From Paulinella micropora (Eukaryota; Cercozoa; Imbricatea; Euglyphida; Paulinellidae): a stretch of DNA of 64,000 nucleotides. The stretch lies in the NCBI GenBank assembly GCA_019918135.1, contig WBZZ01002414.1:122501-186500 (forward strand), read 5' to 3'. Under the pieces are notes generated by a model that ran no database searches, was not told where the DNA came from, and saw only the letters and a program-made list of their open reading frames with translations. The number at the start of each line of letters is the position of its first letter. Position 1 is the stretch's first letter. A program made the translations under genes and the position numbers. Of the stretch, positions 31,140 to 41,469 are shown piece after piece.

Positions 31140-31377
31140 GTGCCTCTCTGTCAATGGCTGATGCATTTCTGCACATGCGCCTCCATCGTCTCACCCGTGA
31201 GGGGAGTACGAAGAATTGACGATAAGCTCTAATGACACCCCCGCAAGGGCAGTTCCAACACTTCCAGACGGGCCGGTATGTTCAATGAAAATACTGGTCC
31301 AGAAATAGACCGGTATGTTCAATGAAAATACTGGTGGCACCGACGGGAATCGAACTGGCGACAGGGCTCAGATGGTA
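31140..31377 (-). mobile_element. tRNA-derived SINE, subfamily a, head partly missing
   Basis: 238-bp minus-strand copy. The B box is present, but the first 30-odd bases including the A box are missing, so it was 5'-truncated at insertion or later. AAT arrays on both sides. Confidence 0.88.
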
Positions 31378-31408
<31 letters not shown>

Positions 31409-31622
31409 GGCTTCCTCAGACTATAGCATCAGATCCAGATCCTGGACATGTGCCTCCATTGGGTCACCGGGGTCAGCCGATCCCAACGCATTGTCAGAAC
31501 ACCAAACAGACATAGCAGCAACAGCAATAGCAGGGGCAGATGGGGGCTGTGAAGTGCATGAAGAGCTAGATGCGAGGGTGTTAGCTGAAGAGAAGAACTC
31601 GGAGACACTACGCTGTGCTCCC
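31409..31622 (-). mobile_element. LINE fragment, 3' end only (214 bp)
   Basis: Matches the last 214 bases of LINE B (33113 onwards) nearly exactly, ending in the same TCTGAGGAAGCC plus AAT-type tail. A typical strongly 5'-truncated insertion. It lies between two AAT arrays. Confidence 0.93.
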
Positions 31623-31704
<82 letters not shown>

Positions 31705-31752
31705 GGCTTCCTCAGACTATAGCATCAGATCCAGATCCTGGACATGTGCCTC

Positions 31753-31756
<4 letters not shown>
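31705..31756 (-). mobile_element. LINE fragment, last 52 bp
   Basis: Only the extreme LINE 3' end, from the shared ATGGAGGCACATG segment to GGAAGCC. An insertion this short shows that the 3' end alone was copied. AAT arrays on both sides. Confidence 0.9.
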
Positions 31757-31827
<71 letters not shown>

Positions 31828-31834
31828 TATATAT

Positions 31835-32435
31835 TGATCTGTCATGGCTGAGCCCGAGGGCCATGCGCCTCCATCCCTCGACCCAACAGGGACTACAGTG
31901 AGTATGTTGGGGAGGGAAGAATGACTCTAACCATCCTGCATAGAAGGCCCCAAGAGGAAGTCCCTACTACCCGCACAGTGTCGGGTACCTTGCAGGAAAT
32001 CAACTACAAATGATTGATCTTCCCCGCGTGAGAGCTCCACGAGACTGGGTAGGTCCCGCATGGAGGTACTCACAGGGGTAGCAGACATTTCATGCGGTCT
32101 GCCAGCGCATGAGGACGTTTTGTGGTAAGTGTCTGGGACGCCTCGAAACCCGTCACCACCCCTAGATCTCGGAATGTAAATACCCCTTTGATCCCACGTG
32201 GTGTATGTCTTATAAAAAACAACACAACGACATGGCCTCGGAACCAACGCAACAACATAGCCTCGGAACCCACATCGACATACTATAATAGCCTCGGAAC
32301 CCACACAACAACAAAGCCTCGGAACCAACACAACAAAATAGCCTCGGAGCCAACACAACGACATAGCCTCGAAACCAGTGGGAAGAGGCCCAACCACCTC
32401 CTCTTCCCGTGGGGTGCCATACTGTGCACCCCTCC
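31835..32435 (-). mobile_element. Non-autonomous element N: LINE 5' head and related 3' end
   Basis: About 600-bp element on the minus strand. Its first 55 bases (GGAGGGGTGCACAGTATGGC and onward) match the extreme 5' end of LINE B at about 39168-39222. Its 3' end has ATGGAGGCGCATGGCC and GGCTCAGCCATGACAG, related to the SINE and S2 ends, before a (TAT)n tail. The middle is not LINE coding sequence and contains a tandem repeat at about 32230-32370. Reading frames through it come from the repeat and are not considered genes. Confidence 0.75.
32230..32370. repeat. Minisatellite inside element N, about six units of 24-32 bp
   Basis: Unit of the form ATAGCCTCGGAACCAACACA followed by a short ACAAC-rich end. 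Unit lengths vary slightly between copies. Confidence 0.85.
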
Positions 32436-32522
32436 ATAATAATAATAATAATAGTAATAATAGTAATAATAGTAATAGTAATAGTAATAGTAATAGCAAT
32501 AATGATAATAATAGTAATAATA

Positions 32523-32761
32523 GTGCTTCTCAGTCAATGGCGAATGCATTTCTGCACATTTGCCTCCATCATCTCACCCGCAAGGGAAGTGCGAAGATTT
32601 GACGATAGGCTCTACTGACACCCCCACAAGGCAGCTCCAAGCCTTCCAGACAGACCACTACTTTCAAAGAAAATATCCTTTGAAAATACTAGTACCGACG
32701 GGAATCGAACTGGCGACAGGTCCCAGATGGTAGACCTTAACCATTGGGCTATCGCGGTGCC
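32523..32761 (-). mobile_element. tRNA-derived SINE, subfamily b, full copy
   Basis: Minus-strand copy with an intact-looking tRNA head: GGCACCG at its 5' end and GTCGGTAC near the former acceptor end, an A box TAGCCCAATGG and a B box AGTTCGATTCC. The body has TTTTCAAAGGATATTTTC, unlike subfamily a, and the 3' end CATTCGCCATTGACTGAG as in 6185-6303. AAT arrays on both sides. Confidence 0.9.
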
Positions 32762-32762
32762 A

Positions 32763-32822
<60 letters not shown>

Positions 32823-32830
32823 TAACAATA

Positions 32831-32911
<81 letters not shown>

Positions 32912-33083
32912 GTGTATCTCCTGCCAATTGCTGAGCCAAAAGGCCATGTGCATCCAGTCCTCCATTCCATAAGGAAAGTCTCCACACCAATCGGTGGAAT
33001 AAAGGAAGTGACGGCATAGAACATTACTCTAGGAGCTTTATACCAATCAGCCCATGGAAAGGACCGATGGCCTATGTACTCCC
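32912..33083 (-). mobile_element. Short non-autonomous element S2, copy 2
   Basis: 172 bp, the same length as 5627-5798 and nearly identical to it. On the minus strand, between AAT arrays, directly next to the LINE B tail. Confidence 0.85.
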
Positions 33084-33112
33084 TAATAATAATAATAATA
33101 ATAATAACAATA
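33084..33112. repeat. AAT array: tail of LINE B
   Basis: Short AAT array with one AAC unit, between S2 copy 2 and the 3' end of LINE B. Confidence 0.9.
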
Positions 33113-36100
33113 GGCTTCCTCAGACTATAGCATCAGATCCAGATCCTGGACATGTGCCTCCATTGGGTCACCGGGGTCAGCCGATCCCAACGCATTGTCA
33201 GAACACCAAACAGACATAGCAGCAACAGCAACAGCAGGGGCAGATGGGGGCTGTGAAGTGCATGAAGAGCTAGATGCGAGGGTGTTAGCTGAAGAGAAGA
33301 ACTCCGAGACACTACGCTGCGCTCCCGAACCCCTCTCTCTAGCCAGGACGTCCACTCTGCGCGGACGGCCGCGCCGCGCAACATCAACGTCACTTGGGGG
33401 AGAGGGTGGGACAGAAGCTGATGGAACCTCAGTGAGGTCAATCACCTCCTCGCCCCCATCCTCCACCCCAAGCTCCTCCCTTTTACCCTCCCTAGCAGAC
33501 CAACACTCAGACACATATGATCCAAACAACACATCCAACTTTGGAGGGGGACGCAACGCTGTAACCCCTAACAACGCAGCAAGCCTAAAGTTACTGCGGA
33601 AGCGCGACTTCCCCTGAAAAAACTTACAAAACAATCGTGATTGATCCACAGGCGACATATCATCCCAACCCTGCCGCACAGAGCCCTCCCGCTCCCGCCC
33701 AAGCAACACATCCTCCACCACAACCTCACCGCCTACGACCTCACCACCCTCCTCACTCCCTCCATCCCCCTCAGCAGCCCCCACAGCCATGCCACCGAGC
33801 CTCTGCATACTCAGCAACAGCTGCTTACGTCTCCCCTCATGCATGGGGCAATCCCATAAGAAGTGCGCAAGGGACTCATTGACATCATCATGACAACAGA
33901 AGCAGCGAGGGGACATGCCACTGACCAACTTGCTGCGGTACAACCGAAGGCGGTTGTTGCAGCTGAGCAACCTTCTCCGAAGCAGATTATAATGCGCATC
34001 ATCAAGGGCTGCCCATCTTGGGAACTCCTTAGTTCCAAAGACTTGTCTTAGGATGACTCGCAGGCCATCAGTAAGATCGCTGCCTGCCTCTCGCTTGTCC
34101 CACATCAGTTGCTGCACCATCTTGACGTCCTGCCGAAGGGCCCACTTGTCCACAGTCGAGCCCCAACCCTCGAGGTCCTTCTCTGAGCTATTTAGAAGCT
34201 CCTGAAGCCCTTGTTGTAGATCCATTGAGTCCCTGATAGCGCCTTCGGCCTCCGCAGTCCAGTCGGATTTGACTTGAGATGCGATGACAGGAAATCGCTT
34301 CTCCGGTAGAACACGCAGCCGTCCATAGAACTTCAGTTGCGCCGCCCGCCGCAAACGCTCCGCACTCAAAGAGCGCGCCAGAAAGAGTGTAATCCACTTG
34401 CTTGTCTTAGGGCTGATGCCGAGAATCATCCTCATGGGGCGCAGCATTGCTGCCTCCAGCTTGGTGAGCTGCGATACGGGGGCACGCCAGACATCGAAGG
34501 CGTACTTCAGCTTGGCCCCCACAAGTTGATTCCAGCACATGAGACGATACCTAGCTTGTATCTCACCTGCACACCACAAAGAGTACCAACCTGCGGTGGC
34601 GACTTCAGTGACACGCGTAGCCCGCAGGGCCTGCTCCTTCCACTTCAGGTCGTCGGTGATAACCACTCCCAGGTACTTGTACTGACTGGTGACACAAAGC
34701 TTCTGGCCGCGAAACCACACCACGGGCTCACCTCGCTCCCTGATACTTGGTCGTTTCGCCTTGCTCGACGTGTAAATGGGCATGATTTCCGTCTTGCCGG
34801 GCTTCAAGTTGACTTCCAGCCGGTAATCTTCCGCGAACTTGGCCACAACATTGACCATCTTCTGGAGCTCGGTGCGACTGTGAGCGATGAGGGCCACGTC
34901 GTCCGCGTATAGAAGTGCCTTGATGTCGTTCAGCCGCTTCACATCCGTGATCTTGAGGGCACTCGCCAGCCGATCACACAGCTCATCCATAAAGACGTTG
35001 AAGAGTGTGGGAGAGAGAGGGGACCCCTGTTGGACGCCTACACCCTCCAGTACTTCGGGGGTGAGTGCTCCATCAACTAGCACTTGCGACGAAGTCTGCT
35101 CGTAGCACCTGCGTAGCGTGCGCCAGAACTTGCCCCTTACACCCAGCTTCCAGAGCCTCTCAAATAGACCATCTCTCCAAACAGACGGGAAAGCCTTGCG
35201 TAGATCGACGAACAGGACATACGACTCCCGCTTCTGCTGCTGACGCCCCTTCAACCTCTGCCAAAGGGTAAAGACCTGATCCGTAGTGCGACGCCCCGGG
35301 CGGAAGCCTCCCTGCTCTGGACGTAGCTTATCCGGGCCATCCACGAAGAGCGTTAGACGAGTAGCTAATAAGGACAGATACAGCTTACCAAGGCAACTAA
35401 TAATCGAGATATCCCTCCAGTTGTCAGGATCCGTAGGATCCCCACCCTTGGGGATATTGACGATGATTCCCTTGCCCCAAGCTTTTGGAGTCCTCTCGGC
35501 TTCTCGAATCCAGTTGAAGTACTGCGTTAAGTAGCCATTGATGTAGGCGCCGCCATACTTGAGCATCTCGTTCTTCACTTTGTCCTCGCCACAAGCTTTG
35601 TGGTTATTCAGGGCACGTTGCCTTGCAAGGACCTCCTCTTGCGTGAACGGCTTGTCCAGCTCTTCGCAAGTGTCTTCACCTACTTCGTGCTCCTTCATAG
35701 CCCGGGCCACCTCATCTCTGAAGCGATCGTTCCAGTGGAACTGCCGCTTAGCTTCGGCTTCCTCCCACTCCAGCGAGCCTGCTTCTGCACAGCACTCCAC
35801 CACAACAGCCGCACTTGCCGGATTTTCCCGTGGCTTCACCGAATTTCTCCGAAATTCCTCCCACCGAGCGACCTTTTCCGGCAGCGTACACGCCAGTGAG
35901 CCATCCTCCCTTTGCACCGGCGCGGAGACCTTCGTTCTGCGTGCCCCGCCAAGCCGCTTCGCGAGTAGCCAAAAGCGCTTTGAGGATTGTTCGCGTTGAC
36001 ATTTGACCGCTTCTTCCTGCACTTGCTTGAAGGAGGCGGACTTCTTGGCCCGAGTTGCCTTCCGAATTTGCTTGCGGAGCCGTAGCCAATTCAGACGGGC

Positions 36101-39100
36101 TTCCGCATTCGATTCATCCCTCCTGTATGCTGCGTAGGCCTCCCGGCGCTGCTGAATGAGCTCCTTTAGCTCCCCGTCGAACCAATTGTTGGTGAAACGG
36201 GGTCGTATACATCTGGAGCCAAGGACCCGGTGCGCCGCCATTCGGAAGGACTGCGCCACTCGCTCGGTGACGTCATCTACCACCCGTTGGCTGTCGGCAC
36301 CACCCGATAGGTCAAGCTCAGGCAGCTGATGCACTCCAAGCTTCTGTAGGCAATGCTGGAATACGTCATCGAACTTGTCGCGTAGATAATCCAGCGCTTG
36401 CTTCGCAGCGTGATCATTACCCGAGACACCAGCACCAATAAGCTTATCAACACGAAAGGACCTGTAAGGTTTCGCAGCCCGCTTTGGCCGGCGCTGGCCG
36501 CTCCACGTCAGTTCGGCCCATACTGCCTTGTGGTCCGTATCAAGATCATCTTCGCATACTCCGAACTTTGCTCCAGATGCCAAGCCAGGCGACGCGCAGA
36601 TGTAATCGAGGAGGTGCTTGCCTGTGCCCATGCCGCGCTGCTCACGCCGGGACCACCAGTAGGACCCTTCCACTGGGCACGAGAAGCCGCTCAGATTTCG
36701 CAGGCCCGTAGCGACGAGGACAGCCGCGAGTCTCTTGCCGTTCTCCGAACGTACCGGTGCTCCCTTATCATCGACCTCCCCGTGTTGACCGACGATGCCC
36801 TCCTCTTTTCGGCTGCATGCCGGCCCGAGCTTCGCGTTGGCATCCGCCACCGTGACCACAAGACCTTTGGCTCCAAAAAAAGCTATAGCTGCCTGCCAGG
36901 CCGCATACGCCTCTGACGACTCTTCTTCCTGCGTTTCCTGGGGAAAGTAGCCGTTGCCCACATAGATATCCTGAGCGCCGGTAACACCCGAGGCGATACG
37001 CAGCCACACTTGCTGCCGGTGGTCGACGGGGGCTGACACCAGGTTGCAATACGGACCAAGGAAGTTAGCAACCGCGAATAGAACCCCACCCTTGCAGCGA
37101 TTTTTCTCGCTGACCTCCGCAGGTTTTCCAAAAATCCGGAATCCATCCAGGCTGCATTTGGAAAGTTGCTTCTTGCCCATGCGGTGCTCCTGAGCCCCGA
37201 TGACTAGCCAGCCCTCGTGCTTGTAGAATGATGCCCATTCCGCCGTGCCTACGTTGTCGTATCCCGTTTTACCCTGCCAGTTGTGACTCGCGACGAGTAG
37301 CTTGAAGCCGGTATCGAACTGCTTGGAGCGGTGCTTCTTGGCTCGTTTCCGGACCCGACGGCCGCGCTTGGCTTCCGCCCTCGTGCTGCCCCCCTCTGCA
37401 GGTGCTTGCGCAGGTTGGTCCCCCACTGCACTGGCCGCCGAATGCAGGGGCACCACATGCATATCAGCACACTCAGACACGCACTTAGGTGCATCGGCAG
37501 CCAATTCCGAAGACACCACCTGCACATCATGGACACATTCTTCATGCAGAGGCAAGACGCGATATCCCGTCGCAGCTTCCTCCTTCCGGACCGCCGCTTC
37601 CCCACGCAGATGGATGCGAATAAGCCTTCGGACACGTTCCCTGTCCCTGAACCTGCGCCCAAGGGCCACATTGACCCCTCTGCCGAAGAATTTGAGATGT
37701 TTGAGTTGCTGCAACGCCGTCTGCCTGCTGTCATCGTCCTCGTAGACCAGCTCCAGGTGACGAGACATTCGCTGGCCTTGCCACTCCATTACCGGGACCA
37801 CCAGACCAAGACCGCTCATTTTGGAGGCGATCTCCTGTAGATTGGCGCGTTCTGAGAGCCCCCAGACAATCAGATTACGCCCGTCCTTGTCGTACCGATC
37901 TACCCGCCGGTACCGTCGAGGCGGCGGTGCCATCTGCCATATAGCGCCGCTCGCCTTATGTTGAAGCGCCGACCCGTGTGCCAGGTTTGGGGAGGAAGGA
38001 TGAGGCGCAGCTAAGATAGCCTCTCCACGTGGTTCAGGAATTCCGTCATATACGCGAGCCCTCATCCTCCCATCCTGGGACATCGGGCCAGAGCCCGTCG
38101 AAGAGGCATTCCCACGGGGATTGTCCAGGTCTTCGGCGATTCTACCTTGTCCCATAAGGGCCACAGTGGTAGCTCCGTGCTTCGCGTATTTGTAATCCAT
38201 TGAGAGTAGTAGACGGCCAATGACGCTGGCCATCACCGCCGCGCCTCTTTACGCCGAGGAAAGCGCCCGTCCATGCAAATAGCATCGGCGGTATCTGCAA
38301 CACACACTACACGCATTTCCGCCGGTGTCACTGGACGCTGCCGCGTCGCTTCGTGCCCTTCGGCGCCCGCCAGCACCCCCAGCGTCGCCAGAACCTGCCT
38401 CACGCACTACACACACTCTCCATCGCATCGCCAACGCCTCTACTCTCATGCCTTATGGACTTTCAGCTGCTCCTAACAATACACATCATGAGGTACGGGT
38501 GTCCCCGAGTGGAGCCAGATCGGACGGCGTGCCGCTGAAACTCCTTCCCCCACGTGGGTATAGAAGGCGCGAACCTAGCGGTACCTATAGGGTCTTACAG
38601 ACAAGTATAGTAATCCCAGCCGAAGCTGCTCAGTTAGAAATGCAACGGTGGAGGGTGTGAATGCATGGGGCAAGGCATGGCAACGCAGCAAGGCACTGGC
38701 AGGCATTGGGACCGACTGAAGCCCCTCTCCAACGTGCGCTCATCATGTGTTCCAGTTAGGCAAGCCCGAAGAAGCGAAGATAGGGAGGAGACAAAACCCA
38801 GATAGGATGAAGATAGGATGAACATGAAGCCGAAATGGAGCCGAGTTGGAACAGGTCAACTCGGCCCCATCTCGGTTCAATGTGAATCCTATCTTCAACC
38901 CATCTCGGTACTGTTTCCTCCGAATGCTCACCTCAACAAGATCACCAAACCGGAACTGGAAGCCCCCAGGCATTTACTCGGCAGGAAATTCGGCGAAAAT
39001 GGGCTAACCAGGAAACCAGACCCAAACCAACAGCCAAGAAAAACGAGCCAACCAACAATCCAACAGACAACCCCACAACCTGCCTGGCCGAACCCCTACC

Positions 39101-39222
39101 GAGTAAATGCCCAGTTGAGAGTTGCGCATATCCCGGTGACCGCCCTCCCCAAGCGGTCACCTTCGTGGGGAGAGGCCCAACCACCTCCTCTTCCCATGGA
39201 GTGCCATCTTGTGCACCCCTCC
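33113..39222 (-). mobile_element. LINE copy B, full length, 6.1 kb
   Basis: Full-length non-LTR element flanked by AAT arrays on both sides (33084-33112 and 39223-39272). The 5' end is GGAGGGGTGCACAAGATGGC at 39222, a boundary supported by element N starting with the same sequence next to a similar array. The leader of about 990 bases has several short upstream ORFs (for example a 66-codon one at 38249-38449) and no recognised gene. The 3' end is TCTGAGGAAGCC plus a TTA-type tail. Near-identity with copy A shows recent activity. Confidence 0.93.
33125..38233 (-). CDS. LINE polyprotein, copy B: uninterrupted endonuclease and reverse transcriptase, 1,702 aa
   Basis: A single open frame from the ATG at 38233; a GTG codon lies just before it and a stop in the same frame further upstream. 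Domains by residue: N-terminal linker 1-118; RNA-binding-like region about 119-215 (NLIVWGLSE, then RFRDRERVRRLIR), resembling the RRM part of L1 ORF1-type proteins, here fused to the enzyme; basic stretch about 288-302; APE endonuclease about 310-577 (SHNW, QEHR, DANA, DTDH); reverse transcriptase about 862-1195 (FVDLRKAF, QQGSPLSP, YADD, YKYLGV); Cys/His knuckle about 1442; acidic C-terminus. All key residues are present, so it may be active. RRM assignment is inference; APE and RT are clear. Confidence 0.93.
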   Translation of the reverse strand: MASVIGRLLLSMDYKYAKHGATTVALMGQGRIAEDLDNPRGNASSTGSGPMSQDGRMRARVYDGIPEPRGEAILAAPHPSSPNLAHGSALQHKASGAIWQMAPPPRRYRRVDRYDKDGRNLIVWGLSERANLQEIASKMSGLGLVVPVMEWQGQRMSRHLELVYEDDDSRQTALQQLKHLKFFGRGVNVALGRRFRDRERVRRLIRIHLRGEAAVRKEEAATGYRVLPLHEECVHDVQVVSSELAADAPKCVSECADMHVVPLHSAASAVGDQPAQAPAEGGSTRAEAKRGRRVRKRAKKHRSKQFDTGFKLLVASHNWQGKTGYDNVGTAEWASFYKHEGWLVIGAQEHRMGKKQLSKCSLDGFRIFGKPAEVSEKNRCKGGVLFAVANFLGPYCNLVSAPVDHRQQVWLRIASGVTGAQDIYVGNGYFPQETQEEESSEAYAAWQAAIAFFGAKGLVVTVADANAKLGPACSRKEEGIVGQHGEVDDKGAPVRSENGKRLAAVLVATGLRNLSGFSCPVEGSYWWSRREQRGMGTGKHLLDYICASPGLASGAKFGVCEDDLDTDHKAVWAELTWSGQRRPKRAAKPYRSFRVDKLIGAGVSGNDHAAKQALDYLRDKFDDVFQHCLQKLGVHQLPELDLSGGADSQRVVDDVTERVAQSFRMAAHRVLGSRCIRPRFTNNWFDGELKELIQQRREAYAAYRRDESNAEARLNWLRLRKQIRKATRAKKSASFKQVQEEAVKCQREQSSKRFWLLAKRLGGARRTKVSAPVQREDGSLACTLPEKVARWEEFRRNSVKPRENPASAAVVVECCAEAGSLEWEEAEAKRQFHWNDRFRDEVARAMKEHEVGEDTCEELDKPFTQEEVLARQRALNNHKACGEDKVKNEMLKYGGAYINGYLTQYFNWIREAERTPKAWGKGIIVNIPKGGDPTDPDNWRDISIISCLGKLYLSLLATRLTLFVDGPDKLRPEQGGFRPGRRTTDQVFTLWQRLKGRQQQKRESYVLFVDLRKAFPSVWRDGLFERLWKLGVRGKFWRTLRRCYEQTSSQVLVDGALTPEVLEGVGVQQGSPLSPTLFNVFMDELCDRLASALKITDVKRLNDIKALLYADDVALIAHSRTELQKMVNVVAKFAEDYRLEVNLKPGKTEIMPIYTSSKAKRPSIRERGEPVVWFRGQKLCVTSQYKYLGVVITDDLKWKEQALRATRVTEVATAGWYSLWCAGEIQARYRLMCWNQLVGAKLKYAFDVWRAPVSQLTKLEAAMLRPMRMILGISPKTSKWITLFLARSLSAERLRRAAQLKFYGRLRVLPEKRFPVIASQVKSDWTAEAEGAIRDSMDLQQGLQELLNSSEKDLEGWGSTVDKWALRQDVKMVQQLMWDKREAGSDLTDGLRVILRQVFGTKEFPRWAALDDAHYNLLRRRLLSCNNRLRLYRSKLVSGMSPRCFCCHDDVNESLAHFLWDCPMHEGRRKQLLLSMQRLGGMAVGAAEGDGGSEEGGEVVGGEVVVEDVLLGREREGSVRQGWDDMSPVDQSRLFCKFFQGKSRFRSNFRLAALLGVTALRPPPKLDVLFGSYVSECWSAREGKREELGVEDGGEEVIDLTEVPSASVPPSPPSDVDVARRGRPRRVDVLARERGSGAQRSVSEFFSSANTLASSSSCTSQPPSAPAVAVAAMSVWCSDNALGSADPGDPMEAHVQDLDLML

Positions 39223-39239
39223 AAATAATAACAATAATA

Positions 39240-39270
<31 letters not shown>

Positions 39271-39272
39271 TA
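39223..39272. repeat. AAT array between LINE B and LINE D
   Basis: Array with AAC and AGT units. It is the tail of LINE D and at the same time the site into which LINE B inserted. Confidence 0.9.
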
Positions 39273-41390
39273 GGCTTCCTCAGACTATAGCATCAGATCC
39301 AGATCCTGGACATGTGCCTCCATTGGGTCACCGGGGTCAGCCGATCCCAACGCATTGTCAGAACACCAAACAGACATAGCAGCAACAGCAACAGCAGGGG
39401 CAGATGGGGGCTGTGAAGTGCATGAAGAGCTAGATGCGAGGGTGTTAGCTGAAGAGAAGAACTCCGAGACACTACGCTGCGCTCCCGAACCCCTCTCCCT
39501 AGCCAGGACGTCCACTCTGCGCGGACGGCCGCGCCGCGCAACATCAACGTCACTTGGGGGAGAGGGTGGGACAGAAGCTGATGGAACCTCAGTGAGGTCA
39601 ATCACCTCCTCGCCCCCATCCTCCACCCCAAGCTCCTCCCTTTTACCCTCCCTAGCAGACCAACACTCAGACACATATGATCCAAACAACACATCCAACT
39701 TTGGAGGGGGACGCAACGCTGTAACCCCTAACAACGCAGCAAGCCTAAAGTTACTGCGGAAGCGCGACTTCCCCTGAAAAAACTTACAAAACAATCGTGA
39801 TTGATCCACAGGCGACATATCATCCCAACCCTGCCGCACAGAGCCCTCCCGCTCCCGCCCAAGCAACACATCCTCCACCACAACCTCACCGCCTACGACC
39901 TCACCACCCTCCTCACTCCCTCCATCCCCCTCAGCAGCCCCCACAGCCATGCCACCGAGCCTCTGCATACTCAGCAACAGCTGCTTACGTCTCCCCTCAT
40001 GCATGGGGCAATCCCATAAGAAGTGCGCAAGGGACTCATTGACATCATCATGACAACAGAAGCAGTGAGGGGACATGCCACTGACCAACTTGCTGCGGTA
40101 CAACCGAAGGCGGTTGTTGCAGCTGAGCAACCTTCTCCGAAGCAGATTATAATGCGCATCATCAAGGGCTGCCCATCTTGGGAACTCCTTAGTTCCAAAG
40201 ACTTGTCTTAGGATGACTCGCAGGCCATCAGTAAGATCGCTGCCTGCCTCTCGCTTGTCCCACATCAGTTGCTGCACCATCTTGACGTCCTGCCGAAGGG
40301 CCCACTTGTCCACAGTCGAGCCCCAACCCTCGAGGTCCTTCTCTGAGCTATTTAGAAGCTCCTGAAGCCCTTGTTGTAGATCCATTGAGTCCCTGATAGC
40401 GGCTTCGGCCTCCGCAGTCCAGTCAGATTTAACTTGAGATGCGACGACAGGAAATCGCTCCTCCGGTAGAACATGCAGCCGTCCATAGAACTTCAGGTTG
40501 TGCCGCCAGTCGCAAACTCTCCGCACTCAAAGAGCGCGCCAGCAAGAGTGTAATCCACTTGCTTGTCTTAGGGCTGATGCCGAGAATCATCCGCATGGGG
40601 CGCAGCATTGCTGCCTCCAGCTTGGTACGCTGCGATACGGGGGCACGCCAGACATCGAAGGCGTACTTCAGCTTGGCTCCACAAGTTGATTCCATCACAT
40701 GAGACGATACCTAGCTTGTATCTCACCTGCACACCACAAAGAGTACCAACCTGCGGTGGCGACTTCAGTGACACGCGTAGCCCGCAGGGCCTGCTCCTTC
40801 CACTTCAGGTCGTCGGTGACAATCACTCCCAGGTACTTGTATTGACTGGTGACACAAAGCTTCTGGCAGCGGAACCACACCACGGGCTCACCCGCTCTCT
40901 GATTCTTGGTCGTTTCGCCTTGCTCGACGTGTAAATGGGCATGATTTCCGTCTTGCCGGGCTTCAGGTTGACTTCCAGCCGATAATCTTCCGCGAACTTG
41001 GCCACAACATTGACCATCTTCTGGAGCTCGGTGCGACTGTGAGCGATGAGAGCCACGTCATCCGCGAGAAGTGCCTTGATGTCGTTCAGCCGCTTCACAT
41101 CCGTGGTCTTGAGGGCACTGGCCAGCCGATCACACAGCTCATCCATAAAGACGTTGAAGAGTGTGGGAGAGAGGGGGGACCCCTGTTGGACCCCTACACC
41201 CTCCAGTACTTCGGGGGTGAGTGCTCCATCAACTAGCACTTGCGACGAAGTCTGCTCGTAGCACCTGCGTAGCGTGCGCCAGAACTTGCCCCTTACACCC
41301 AGCTTCCAGAGCCTCTCAAAAAGGCCATCTCTCCGTACAGACGGGAAAGCCTTGCGTAGATCGACGAACAGGACATACGACTCCTGCTTC
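39273..41390 (-). mobile_element. LINE copy D, 5'-truncated and decayed (2.1 kb)
   Basis: Covers the region from within the reverse transcriptase (just before FVDLRKAF) to the LINE 3' end. Clearly older than copies A and B. Lesions by comparison with B: the Tyr of YADD is lost through a 3-base deletion near 41065 (LLADD remains); a base loss near 40893 shifts the frame; TGC became TGA near 40696; further shifts lie near 40678 and 40497. The C-terminal 400 codons remain open (39285 to about 40500). At about 41390 it joins copia element E2'. Confidence 0.9.
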
Positions 41391-41469
41391 CGTACCTGTT
41401 TCAACAATGCAAGTTTGGATGAGCTACGATACTGGCGATGGATGTACAACCTACGGATAGCACCTGACG

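Noticed and set aside
31927-32499. 190-codon frame in element N
   Set aside because: Runs through the minisatellite and the TTA tail; amino acid composition reflects the repeat units.
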